DNA of 41,636 nt from Methanosarcina sp. DH2 (GTDB taxonomy: Archaea; Halobacteriota; Methanosarcinia; Methanosarcinales; Methanosarcinaceae), in assembly GCF_020804225.1 (NCBI RefSeq), contig NZ_WJBI01000004.1, positions 288,728 through 330,363 of the forward strand. The letters are read 5' to 3'. Below, piece by piece: positions 1 to 7,563 of the stretch. The position numbers were made by a program, and so were the translations under genes. How positions within the stretch are numbered: the first letter of the stretch is position 1; the number at the start of each line of letters is the position of its first letter. Under the pieces are notes generated by a model. That model was not told the origin of the DNA. It made no database searches and saw only the letters and a list, made by a program, of their open reading frames with translations.

Positions 1-70
1 AAGTTGACGGCTTCCATCCCCCACCTGTTCGATCCGGTAAACCGGATCTCCTGAGGAGGGGGTCTTCTCG
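1..70. mobile_element. Hairpin-rich sequence, possible end of an IS200/IS605-type element
   Basis: A perfect inverted repeat GATCCGGTAAACCGGATC (positions 30-47) is flanked by C-rich and G-rich tracts that could pair further (CATCCCCC upstream, GGAGGGGG downstream). Stem-loops of this kind occur at the subterminal ends of IS200/IS605 elements and in the guide-RNA region that follows tnpB. No tnpB or tnpA coding sequence is inside the window, so the assignment rests on structure only. Confidence 0.3.
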
Positions 71-387
71 CCTTAAGAGATAAATTCTGGTATAAATTCT
101 GGTGTATAATATGCTGGATATGCTGGCAGAAAAACATGGGTAGTTTACTATGGATCCTGAGTTTTACCTGCTCACAGGCAGAAAATCCTGTATATGGAAA
201 ACAATATGTATTAGGAGAACGGTCAAAAGGTTGATTAACCTGCAGTATTTCCTTTGGAAGGCAACTTTCAAATTATATAATATTCCGGGCATTGTAACCG
301 TACAAAATTCTCAGGTTATTCCAGGCATATGAGCAGGCTTAGAAGCCGCTATAGCGGTTCTGTCTACAGAGCCAGGAAATAATTTTT
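71..387. other. Non-coding stretch left of the short inverted-repeat element
   Basis: No convincing gene is present. A 60-codon open frame at 150-332 has no Shine-Dalgarno sequence and no recognisable protein features. A 12-bp palindrome (CCGCTATAGCGG, about 346-357) is visible. The stretch is probably mobile-element debris. Confidence 0.4.
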
Positions 388-517
388 GAGCTGATCCCAA
401 AACTCAGGATTAAGTCCCTAAATCTCGAATCTAGAATAATCAATCGATCTTTTGATTGGGAAAATAGTTTTAAAATTCTTGTTGATGTGAAAATAAGATC
501 GGTTTTGGGATGAGCTC
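388..517. mobile_element. Short (130 bp) MITE-like element with terminal inverted repeats
   Basis: GAGCTGATCCCAAAAC at 388-403 and GTTTTGGGATGAGCTC at 502-517 are inverted repeats matching at 15 of 16 positions. The 130-bp interior has no gene. The right end lies exactly where the integrase remnant (518-1004, minus strand) loses family-like sequence, just after the T-S-L-R codons. An insertion therefore best explains the disruption. No clear target-site duplication was found, so a later deletion next to it is possible. Confidence 0.5.
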
Positions 518-1004
518 GCCTTAAACTTGTTACTGGATCATGGCCTTGCCTGGAATAAATTTCAATCTCCGGTATCCCACACTTCAATAGCCAGCACTCA
601 ATTGTTTTTCTCGGGCTCTTCGGACCGACTTTTGGAGCTATACTGGCTTTCAGTGACCATCTTTCTAAGTCCCTATTCCAAGAGGATCTCTCCGGAGGTT
701 TGCAGCCTTCTATAAATTGTTTGAAGATATAAGGAAAAGTTGAAGGTAATTTGTCAATAGTTCTTTTTATCTGCTGTTGTTTAACCTTCTGTTGTGCCCC
801 TTTGGGAAGAATTATCTGATTTCTCTCTTTGTAATACCAGGCATGATTATCATAGAGCCTTTGCAGCTCAACATATCTTAGTCCGGTAATTGCATTAATC
901 TCAAAAATAGTTCGTTTCGATTCCGGAATTGCCTGTAAAAAACTATCATACTCCTGGACCGTGAGAATTTTGGTCCCGTCTGCAGTAACAAGCCCGTTTT
1001 CTAT
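518..1004 (-). pseudogene. Remnant of an archaeal tyrosine recombinase (integrase)
   Basis: Translating the minus strand from 1004 gives an uninterrupted frame beginning ENGLVTADGTKILTVQEYD. It contains an Arg box (ITGLRYVELQRL), a second basic box (GPKSPRKTIECWLL) and RQGHDPVTSLR, the His segment that normally precedes the catalytic Tyr. The order matches the catalytic domain of archaeal integrases. The frame then runs into the 130-bp inverted-repeat element and continues as unrelated residues to a stop at 339, so the catalytic Tyr is lost. No ATG, GTG or TTG occurs at the front; the first codon after the upstream stop region that fits is ATA at 1004. I read this as an inactivated gene from an earlier integration at the same locus. 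Confidence 0.65.
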
Positions 1005-1663
1005 GCTTTATAATATAGCAACAAAATATTAAAACGTTGCTGTAATTAATATAACAGGTTTGAAAAACCACATGAAGCAGACATTAAAATCAGAGAAATA
1101 GCACCATTTTAAGATAAAATGCTGTTATCAAAATTGGGAAAAAGGAGCCTGTGTTCTTTTAAAGAGTTTGACAAAAAAGAACTAACCTCTATACTTTTCT
1201 AACACTACCTATATTCCACCTTAATACTACATAATAAATGATATCTATGCTACTATTCTGTAAATCTTTACTTTTTTTGGGTTTTTTCTTCATAATCTTA
1301 GGTTCAAGAGAGTTTAAGGAATAATTCAAATATAATATCAAGGGGTTTTGTTGCCAAGAATGGTTATTGGGGGAAATGGAACTATAGATCAATTCCCAAA
1401 CTGAAATTTAGAAGTTATATTTTAATCATTCCTAAGCTTTAATTTCAGGACAAGGATTCTGATTTTAGGATAAGTTCTTCAATATCTTCAGGTCTAGGTA
1501 AAGCAAGATCAGGAAAAAATGAAATTCCAAAGTCTTAAAAGTTCTTTTTGCCTTTATCAATTTTTAACTCACTCTGAGACCTGTAGAGTTTTGAGTCAGT
1601 CAATAACTCTAAAAAAATAAAAAATACCAAATTGTATTTTTAGAAATTTTGTTTTTTAAAAAT
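1005..1663. other. AT-rich non-coding stretch with a possible small gene tail
   Basis: A TATA-like sequence (CTATATTATAAAG on the minus strand, about 1006-1018) sits immediately before the integrase remnant. On the minus strand around 1455-1540 a short frame reads DFGISFFPDLALPRPEDIEE and ends at TGA. This looks like the tail of a lost protein, but I do not recognise the family. A 67-codon frame at 1189-1392 is low-complexity and unsupported. Confidence 0.35.
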
Positions 1664-1739
1664 AGATATCTATCTACTATCTATATATAAAAATACGAAT
1701 ACGTATTCGTATTTTTCTTCCTTAGAGAGATAGATATCT
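1664..1739. repeat. Nested palindrome, candidate replication origin or terminator of the MCM operon
   Basis: Positions 1689-1716 form a perfect 28-bp palindrome centred on TACGTA, with A5 and T5 ends. Nearly concentric with it, AGATATCTATCT (1664-1675) and AGATAGATATCT (1728-1739) are exact inverted repeats. The whole block is AT-rich and lies 24 bp beyond the MCM stop codon. It could be an origin or initiator-binding site of the integrated element, a recombination site, or a transcription terminator. Its symmetry exceeds what termination needs. Confidence 0.6.
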
Positions 1740-1762
1740 TTTCCCTACTGTGAATGTAGGTA

Positions 1763-3832
1763 TCATACAATCTTGAAACTGTCTGGAGTTATAGCCACAA
1801 TATCCCCTCTCGATTTAAGTTTTGACAAAATGGCTATTGGGTCGACGATTTTATTTTTTTCACATTCTCGTTCAATATCTTCTATTTTCGCCGTACCATT
1901 GATTAAATTCTGTTTACACAGCTTTTGTATAATTTCCTTCATTAGTTTAATCTTTTGTCTTTGGCTTCCACTAACACCAAATTCCAAGTATGAAGCATCC
2001 AGGTCACCCGTTTCAGGATCGATACCCACCTCATGAAGATTTCTCAATAACAGTGTAATAGCGTCTAAAGCATCCTTTTTCTCTACCGTTTCAGACAATC
2101 GTATTTTTGCATTTGCCACAGCCAACCGTTTGGCAGACTCAAGGGTTCTGACCGTCACAGGGACCGAATCCTTTATTGACCCAGCTTTCTCTCGAGTTTT
2201 TACAAAAAAATCAACAAGGCATGCTTTTGCTTCTTCTGTCATTTTTGGTGAACAATAAATTTTTGAATAAGCAATATATTTTCTCAACAATTCAAGATCG
2301 ATTCTTTCTGGATAATTTGTATTTCCCTCGTCTAAAACGTGCCATGCTAGAGCACTATCAGTTTCTGCATTCGGAATATCTCTGAATACGAAGATGAGAT
2401 CCATTCTTGAGAGCAAAGCATCTCCAATATTAAACTGTGAAAAAATGCTTTCATATTGATCATATCTACCATATTTTGGATTGGCTGCTCCAAGCAAAGA
2501 ACATGCTGTCGGTAATTTTGCAAACACACCAGCTTTTGCAACATTCACGTATTGTTGTTCAAGAGCGTCATGCATTGATCCTCTATCTTTATTATTCATT
2601 TTGTCAAGCTCGTCGACGCAGCATATACCCCCATCTCCTGCCATAGTTAATGCCCCTGCTTCAATGCTCCATCGTCCATCGAACTCATCACGTACTGCAG
2701 CGCCAGTCAATCCTGCTGCACTAGTGGACCCCCCAGAGACTTGAATAGCTCTCGGTGCAAAATTTGAGACAAAACTTAAAATCTGACTTTTCCCTACACC
2801 CGGATCTCCTATAATAAGAATATGTATATCTTTTCGAATGTGAGTACCATCCGACATATTTGTGCTATTTCCAGAAAACAGCTGAAGAACGATCCCTTCC
2901 TTGATATTTTCATGACCACGGATCGAAGGAGCAATAGAAGATATAACTACTTGTTTAATATCCGGTCGTTGTGCAAGTTCTTTTATTTGTTCCTCATCGT
3001 GTGGTGTTATTTCAAGATTTTCATAATCTTTGTCTGACAGCTGTATTGAGTTTGCCACAAACAAAAAGTCAAGAAACTTCGTTTTTCCTTCTTTCTTTGT
3101 TTGGATTCTACTTTTAAGAGCTCCTGTAATAATCACTTTTTCTCCAGGTTTGCGAGACCCTGCTAACTCATCAGAGCATGAGACATTTAGTGTTTCAGGT
3201 TGTCGTCCCCTCAGGTTTTCAATAGGCTCTTGGATTTTCAAATACTGGTGATCGTATCTTATACTTCCCTCGCTCACGATATCATATGGTCCCCGCTTTC
3301 CGCAAGTGTCATTTTCACATCCGGCAAACGGTTCCTCTAGTTGATCATAATCCTTCGACAGGGTGACGCGGGTAACGTGCCCACACCGCAGGCACTTGTA
3401 CGCAACTGTTTCATAAGCAGGCCTTACTTCAGTCGCCTTTGAAATAACACATCGAATAGTAATAAATTTCTCTAGATGATCGTTCCTTAGTTTAGATATC
3501 ATGACTTCACTCGTTTGAGGCAGATCAATAACTCGAACTGTAATATCTGGGAGATTATTTATTGGAAACTCGATTTCAGATATTGCATCTGTAGCAGCCA
3601 TAAACCATTCAGTTGGATTAGACAACAGTTTGTCTGCCAGCTCTTGGTTAAATGTTTCAAGGTGTCGAAACTCAACATACACATCCTTTCTGGAGGGATA
3701 CTCTGCACTTGCTATCAAAAGCTCATCCCAGTAAGAAAACGGTTCGATATTCTTAAAGGATCTAGCTTTGTTAACAATGGTGTTTTTGCTAAAAAATTCT
3801 TGGAGCCTGTCTACAATTTGTCCATATTCCAT
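1763..3832 (-). CDS. mcm: MCM replicative helicase, carried by a putative mobile element
   Basis: This is a ring-forming 3'-5' AAA+ DNA helicase of about 689 aa, the usual archaeal MCM length. From the chosen start there is an N-terminal A domain and OB fold with a Cys4 zinc site (C147, C150, C172, C177). Walker A is GDPGVGKS (342-349), Walker B is CCVDELDK (404-411), sensor 1 is GAANPKYG (about 448), and the arginine finger is in LLSRMD (about R476). A C-terminal winged helix ends the protein. I chose ATG at 3832 because it lies 4 nt after the upstream stop and follows GGGGTGAT; an in-frame start at 3907 would overlap the upstream gene by about 70 nt. It is the last gene of a five-gene minus-strand operon next to an integrase. 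This suggests it replicates the element rather than being the main chromosomal copy. The wide C-x4-C second half of the zinc site is unusual. Confidence 0.93.
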   Translation of the reverse strand: MEYGQIVDRLQEFFSKNTIVNKARSFKNIEPFSYWDELLIASAEYPSRKDVYVEFRHLETFNQELADKLLSNPTEWFMAATDAISEIEFPINNLPDITVRVIDLPQTSEVMISKLRNDHLEKFITIRCVISKATEVRPAYETVAYKCLRCGHVTRVTLSKDYDQLEEPFAGCENDTCGKRGPYDIVSEGSIRYDHQYLKIQEPIENLRGRQPETLNVSCSDELAGSRKPGEKVIITGALKSRIQTKKEGKTKFLDFLFVANSIQLSDKDYENLEITPHDEEQIKELAQRPDIKQVVISSIAPSIRGHENIKEGIVLQLFSGNSTNMSDGTHIRKDIHILIIGDPGVGKSQILSFVSNFAPRAIQVSGGSTSAAGLTGAAVRDEFDGRWSIEAGALTMAGDGGICCVDELDKMNNKDRGSMHDALEQQYVNVAKAGVFAKLPTACSLLGAANPKYGRYDQYESIFSQFNIGDALLSRMDLIFVFRDIPNAETDSALAWHVLDEGNTNYPERIDLELLRKYIAYSKIYCSPKMTEEAKACLVDFFVKTREKAGSIKDSVPVTVRTLESAKRLAVANAKIRLSETVEKKDALDAITLLLRNLHEVGIDPETGDLDASYLEFGVSGSQRQKIKLMKEIIQKLCKQNLINGTAKIEDIERECEKNKIVDPIAILSKLKSRGDIVAITPDSFKIV

Positions 3833-3836
3833 AATA

Positions 3837-4388
3837 TCACCCCAGATAAAATTCCCTAATTTGTTCCTCTGTTGGCCTATATCGGTGTTTTTTAATAAAC
3901 GATTCAATATCAGTTACAGGAGTTCCTGTCAAGTCGCTTAACCGTTTAAAATGAGTCGTGGTAATGTTTCTTCTAAACATTTCCAGTAACCGACTGGTCT
4001 CTACGATAGCCTGGTCAATATTTTTCTGGATTTTAACTGCCTCGCTCAATGATCTATTCTCCTCTTCCAGTAGCTCAGCTATCCTGGCCTCTTTTGCCGA
4101 AATAAGCGCGTCAATTCTCTGCCGTTCAGCAATGTGTTCTTTTACTTCAAGCCGTAGTTTTGGAAGCTCTGATTGACGTGCTTCAACTGCGTCCGCCAAT
4201 GCATTGATGATGAATCTCGTCCGCCCTCCTGGAATGCACCTCGCTGCATCCCAAATATCCCGCGGAACCTGAATCGATCTTTGGATAGTATCAAAGTATA
4301 GAGGACAAGTTTTCGCGTCCTCACTAGAAGATCGAAGATTTTTGGGGATAAGTTTTTTAGGGGTCGATTTATCCACTATAGAATTCAA
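3837..4388 (-). CDS. Ribbon-helix-helix-like DNA-binding protein with long coiled coil
   Basis: The protein is 183 aa and of unknown family. Residues about 37-70 (RSIQVPRDIWDAARCIPGGR and the helix after it) resemble a ribbon-helix-helix motif: a short strand, then two helices with a GGRTRFI turn. Residues about 75-140 are charged heptad-like sequence (RQSELPKLRLEVKEHIAERQ onward), predicted to form a coiled coil. The short C-terminal part (TGTPVTDIESFIKKHRYRPT) may be a second helical domain. The start is TTG at 4388, which overlaps the upstream TGA as TTGA and follows GGGGGT by 6 nt; GTG at 4376 is the alternative. Its position directly before MCM suggests an origin-binding, partition or copy-control factor. 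That role is inference only. Confidence 0.72.
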   Translation of the reverse strand: MNSIVDKSTPKKLIPKNLRSSSEDAKTCPLYFDTIQRSIQVPRDIWDAARCIPGGRTRFIINALADAVEARQSELPKLRLEVKEHIAERQRIDALISAKEARIAELLEEENRSLSEAVKIQKNIDQAIVETSRLLEMFRRNITTTHFKRLSDLTGTPVTDIESFIKKHRYRPTEEQIREFYLG

Positions 4389-4585
4389 CTAAAGTACCCC
4401 CACAGTCCCCTATTGGGGCAGTTCAAGGGAATTGGACAAGTAGTGCACTCCTCGTCCCCGCAAGCGTATGAACACGTAACGACATCGTCCCCATAAAACA
4501 GGTATGCTTTACGATTTCGATAGCGGACTCCAACAGAAGTGTTTGACTCATTGGCGACTCGGAGCAAACTAATTTTGATTTTCAA
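4385..4585 (-). CDS. Small Cys-rich protein, probable zinc binder
   Basis: The protein is 66 aa. The C-terminal half carries six cysteines in the arrangement C-x3-C-x4-C-x2-C-x5-C preceded by VVTCSYAC (residues about 38-56), consistent with a small metal-binding knuckle. The N-terminal part is basic and strand-like. The start codon is TTG at 4585, 4 nt after the stop of the 43-aa ORF, and GGGATGAG upstream could serve as ribosome-binding site. The stop overlaps the next gene's TTG. No family is recognised; small zinc proteins are common in archaeal plasmids and viruses. Confidence 0.6.
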   Translation of the reverse strand: MKIKISLLRVANESNTSVGVRYRNRKAYLFYGDDVVTCSYACGDEECTTCPIPLNCPNRGLWGYFS

Positions 4586-4589
4586 TCAC

Positions 4590-4721
4590 TCATCCCTCGC
4601 TGGCAACGGTTGTTATTCGAATCGCAATTGCGCGTTCAAGAGGGTCGGTACTCTGACGCATATGTTCCAAAATTTCAGAATGTTGAGTAGCAATCTGGTG
4701 AGCCCAAATGGAGAATAACAT
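4590..4721 (-). CDS. 43-aa hypothetical protein in the MCM operon
   Basis: An ATG at 4721, one base after the TAA of the upstream regulator, opens a 43-codon frame beginning MLFSIWAHQIATQHSEILEH and ending AIRITTVASEG at TGA (4592-4590). The next gene starts 4 nt later. Gap-free packing between two coding genes in the same direction is the main evidence that it is translated. The sequence is helical and amphipathic, without cysteines or a membrane segment. Function unknown. Confidence 0.5.
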   Translation of the reverse strand: MLFSIWAHQIATQHSEILEHMRQSTDPLERAIAIRITTVASEG

Positions 4722-4722
4722 T

Positions 4723-4986
4723 TTATCTGTTGAGGTCAATATTTCCATTGCCTGCACCTCCATTTCTTGCGGACGGTGTTGTGCTCCCGTTGTCCCCGTC
4801 GTCGTGGTGGGCTGTGGGGACCGGGGTTATTCTCAGACTACTGTCATCAAGCATTTCAATGTTCATTACGCTGCCCTGTGTAAGGCAAAAATTTTTTGCC
4901 CAGATAGCTGGTAGTGGCAGTAGATGCGTGTAACCACACTTTTGGATTTTTCGTGTGCCGAGATTGATATGTATTTTAACCACCAT
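4723..4986 (-). CDS. AbrB/SpoVT-like (MazE-type) DNA-binding protein
   Basis: Residues about 8-55 (TRKIQKCGYTHLLPLPAIWA, then LTQGSVMNIEMLDDSSLRI) match the swapped-hairpin AbrB fold. These are the hallmarks of AbrB/MazE transcription factors: a strand with K-x-G-x-T/S, LPxxW, and a turn with L-x-x-G-x-x-x-x-I. The C-terminal 30 residues are Gly/Asn/Asp-rich and probably disordered. ATG at 4986 is preferred over TTG at 4989 because AGGAG (4996-5000) is 8-9 nt upstream. It is the first gene of the five-gene operon and shares a promoter region with a divergent gene, so autoregulation is likely. No toxin partner of the MazF or PIN type lies next to it. Confidence 0.75.
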   Translation of the reverse strand: MVVKIHINLGTRKIQKCGYTHLLPLPAIWAKNFCLTQGSVMNIEMLDDSSLRITPVPTAHHDDGDNGSTTPSARNGGAGNGNIDLNR

Positions 4987-5133
4987 CAAAATATACTCCT
5001 GTGAACCTATATATACACCGACCGGGCCTTCTTTTGAGATTATGCCCGAGGTTGCAGCATATCGTTTTTAACAGATCCAAACCAGAAAACTCCTGCGTAA
5101 CATTAATATATTTTTTAGAATATACTACAGCGT
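4987..5133. promoter_or_regulatory. Divergent promoter region of the MCM element
   Basis: A TATA box, read GTGTATATATAGG on the minus strand (5006-5018), faces the AbrB operon. A second TATA-like run, AATATATTTT (5105-5114), lies about 25 nt before the ATG at 5134, close enough to imply a leaderless transcript. The two promoters share under 150 bp, so one bound regulator could control both directions. The AbrB-like protein is the obvious candidate. Confidence 0.55.
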
Positions 5134-6153
5134 ATGAATACCAAAGAATTACAAAAAAAATCAAAGTGCACATATAGAACATCGAAGAGTCGTCAAAAAG
5201 AAGGGGTGACACAAGTAAATATTATTGAATTTATATTGAATGCATCTGATGGCATTGCGAATGAGTTGGATATCCCTGAAGAATTAAAAATGAATGAGAG
5301 CACTATACGCAAACATATGCCACTTTTGTACGAGTCCTATTGTGTTGATTGGATTCACCCAGATCCCAATGACAAGAAACGTAAAAAAATCTGGAGTATA
5401 AGAAGGATTGAAAATCTAAGAAATATTAGAAAAGAATATCCAGAAATCAAATTAAATACATATAAAACAGCATTAGATATAATCATCAAAACTTTCATAA
5501 CTAGAAATTATCTATGTGAAAATAATAGGTTTCGAGAACAATTACAAGTTTCAGAATCGTTTTTTGATTTATGTGTACTCAATGACTCGGATACTCTTTT
5601 CCAAAACGCATGGAAAAGTTATCAGCATTCCGAGGGTTTTGAGAAATATAGACGCGTGAAAAACTGTATCAATAAGCTTATTTCGGACTATGCAAAATGT
5701 CATCCTAATGTTGAAATGACTGAAGAACTGCTTCTCAAAACTTGCCGAGAAATGCCTGCAGAAGAGTTAAAAGAAATCTTTAAAGACGCCATCGACGAAG
5801 TAGGGTACGGTGCTGTTTTTGAGGCCCTTACCTATGACCTGCTTGGATGCGTAACAAACTTGGACAACGTTTTTGAAAATTGCGTTCTGAATGACATATC
5901 TTCAGGTAGAGCAAACCCTAAAGAGATTGATATTATTTACAGAAAAAAAGATGCGCAGGCTAGATTAAGAGAAGAGATCGAAAGGGACCCGGTTTCTGCA
6001 GTAGAAAAAATGATTCAGGACAATCGTTTAAGCGGACCAGAGATAAATATAGCATTGAAAATGTTAACGCAGAAATGTTGTGAGTCCCAACAGCGAAATC
6101 TAAATCTTCTCCAGACTTATCCCAAGAACTCAAAATTTAATTTGGAGACATGA
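5134..6153 (+). CDS. Unknown protein with N-terminal winged-helix-like region
   Basis: The protein is 339 aa, with no family recognised. Residues about 25-95 (NIIEFILNASDGIANELDIP, then KMNESTIRKHMPLL) look like a winged helix-turn-helix: the second helix sits in STIRKHMPLLYES and the wing in WIHPDPNDKKRKKIWSI. The rest is helical and charged, with scattered cysteines and a C-terminal region rich in R/E/K. The ATG at 5134 has no Shine-Dalgarno sequence but a TATA box 25 nt upstream. It is transcribed divergently from the MCM operon and converges on the integrase. A replication initiator or regulator is plausible from position only. Confidence 0.6.
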   Translation: MNTKELQKKSKCTYRTSKSRQKEGVTQVNIIEFILNASDGIANELDIPEELKMNESTIRKHMPLLYESYCVDWIHPDPNDKKRKKIWSIRRIENLRNIRKEYPEIKLNTYKTALDIIIKTFITRNYLCENNRFREQLQVSESFFDLCVLNDSDTLFQNAWKSYQHSEGFEKYRRVKNCINKLISDYAKCHPNVEMTEELLLKTCREMPAEELKEIFKDAIDEVGYGAVFEALTYDLLGCVTNLDNVFENCVLNDISSGRANPKEIDIIYRKKDAQARLREEIERDPVSAVEKMIQDNRLSGPEINIALKMLTQKCCESQQRNLNLLQTYPKNSKFNLET

Positions 6154-6154
6154 A

Positions 6155-6181
6155 GCCTTCTTCATCTACTCTGAAGAAGGC
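6155..6181. terminator. Bidirectional hairpin between convergent genes
   Basis: GCCTTCTTCA (6155-6164) and TGAAGAAGGC (6172-6181) form a perfect 10-bp stem with a 7-nt loop. It lies between the stops of the unknown gene and the integrase, so it can end both transcripts. Confidence 0.6.
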
Positions 6182-6192
6182 CATAAAAGAAT

Positions 6193-7383
6193 TTATTTTC
6201 CTTTCACTATCATCTCTTTGAGCTTAGCAATCTCTTCTAGTTCTTGTTTTAATGTTTCTTTCATTTTTCTAATTTCATCCAAATCCGCTAATTGCACATA
6301 CTCGGTTTTTATGGCTTCTACAGTTGTTGCGGCTTCTTTCGTAAGTGGTAACCCGCACTTAAAACAGAACTTGGCGTTTACTGCAGTTAACTCGCGGCAT
6401 CTAGGGCATACACCAGGCTTCAAAAACTCAGTGTCATTTTCATCCGTTTTAATTCCGTACATTCTCAAAACAGCATCGTCCATATTTTTTCCGCTCAAAT
6501 GGACATAGGTTGCGGGTTGGGTTGATGTAGGGGACCAGCCTAAAAACATTTTAAGTTGCTGTTCGGTGAAGTTTGAGGCCAAATGCGTCGCGCGGTCGTG
6601 CCGGAAACTGTGAGGGTTTACTTTTTTCTCGATTCCTGCTTTTTCTCCGCACCTATCGAACACGTTCACAAGACCAGTAACCGACATAGACGCAGCTCTT
6701 TTGTCCAAAGTACACCACAAGGGAGCGTCTCTGTCATCTTTTCTGGGGTGGATCTCTAACCATTCTCGTAGATATGGGGCAGAAAAAATTAACCTGACTC
6801 TTCTAGCTCCGGTTTTACCTTCAGGGAACGTCATAACAGCCCCGTGCTCGTCCATTTCTATATTTTTGAGCTTGGTGGATAGCTGTTCGCCTCTCCTTGC
6901 TCCGGATTCATAAAAACATGCAATAATAGCGCGGTCTCTAGCGTTATTTCCGGCTTCTATCATTTTTACGATTTCTTCTTTGCACTTGATGTCTTCGGGA
7001 AGCTTCTTTCCTTTGAGTCTCTTGCTTTTAATCTTCATGTGCAGGTCAAAATTTCCATTCCATTTCAGGAACTTTTTCAAAGAAATTTTCCGAGTCTCTT
7101 TTGTGGCTTCAGAATATTTCTTTTTTTGGCCTGCTCTATTTACATATTCATAAGCTTCAAGAGCATCAAAGAAGGTGTAAAGATCATCTTCTGTAAGACT
7201 TGCTAGATCAGTGTCTCTCAGCGCCCGTGCAACCCATATCATATTCTCAATGTGATTAAGTCCGGTCCTTTCAGAGTTACCTTCATGTCGGAGGAAGCGC
7301 AGATACTTTCTAAGGATTACTCGGTTACAATCTGAAACCTCATCGCTATTTAAAAACCGTTCAGCATCCGCTAATTTGAACAT
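6193..7383 (-). CDS. Tyrosine recombinase / integrase with C-terminal zinc ribbon
   Basis: The protein is 396 aa. An N-terminal SAM-like core-binding domain spans about 1-110 and the catalytic domain about 130-310. Visible active-site residues are R163 (SGARRGEQL), Lys in PEGKTG (about 190), H258 and R261 (NPHSFRHDRATH), W283 (FLGWSPTS) and the nucleophile Y293 (ATYVHLSG). A zinc ribbon follows, CPRC (326-329) and CFKC (340-343), and then a coiled coil to the end. The R-H-x-x-R-W-Y set is complete, so the enzyme should be active. Integrases with this C-terminal zinc ribbon are common in methanogens and haloarchaea. It is the rightmost gene of the putative integrated element and reads inward from its edge. 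Confidence 0.92.
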   Translation of the reverse strand: MFKLADAERFLNSDEVSDCNRVILRKYLRFLRHEGNSERTGLNHIENMIWVARALRDTDLASLTEDDLYTFFDALEAYEYVNRAGQKKKYSEATKETRKISLKKFLKWNGNFDLHMKIKSKRLKGKKLPEDIKCKEEIVKMIEAGNNARDRAIIACFYESGARRGEQLSTKLKNIEMDEHGAVMTFPEGKTGARRVRLIFSAPYLREWLEIHPRKDDRDAPLWCTLDKRAASMSVTGLVNVFDRCGEKAGIEKKVNPHSFRHDRATHLASNFTEQQLKMFLGWSPTSTQPATYVHLSGKNMDDAVLRMYGIKTDENDTEFLKPGVCPRCRELTAVNAKFCFKCGLPLTKEAATTVEAIKTEYVQLADLDEIRKMKETLKQELEEIAKLKEMIVKGK

Positions 7384-7423
7384 ACTTACTTATTGGTTTT
7401 CTTAGTATTTAATACATGAGGTA

Positions 7424-7500
7424 CTCAATTTTCGTGCCTCAGAACTCATAGGGCTCATCATGAAATCAGCTAGATTTTTCATCACAGGCACGTAATTGAG
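7424..7500. repeat. Inverted repeat upstream of the integrase, candidate att or arm site
   Basis: CTCAATTTTCGTGCCT (7424-7439) and AGGCACGTAATTGAG (7486-7500) are inverted repeats differing by one inserted base and one or two changes. They lie 40-117 bp upstream of the integrase start, where integrases of this class often keep their crossover or arm-binding sites. No direct-repeat partner was found at the left side of the element, so the exact att core is undefined. Confidence 0.45.
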
Positions 7501-7520
7501 ATTAAAAAATAATTAGAAAA

Positions 7521-7563
7521 TATTTTCTTAGAGAGTATTTTCTTAGAAATACTTTCTTAGAGA
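7521..7563. repeat. Three tandem 14-15 bp repeats at the right edge of the element
   Basis: TATTTTCTTAGAGAG, TATTTTCTTAGAAA and TACTTTCTTAGAGA follow each other without spacers at 7521-7563, just before the 3' end of pyrF. They may be integrase arm sites or simple AT-rich expansion. A related CTTAGAGAG occurs at 1721-1729 on the other side of the element, which may be chance. Confidence 0.4.

Noticed and set aside
1712-1732. Left att site matching the right-edge repeats (shared CTTAGAGAG)
   Set aside because: Only 9 bp shared in AT-rich DNA; too weak to call a direct repeat.
4723-4986. AbrB-like gene as antitoxin of a MazEF/VapBC pair
   Set aside because: None of the neighbouring small proteins resembles MazF or a PIN toxin.
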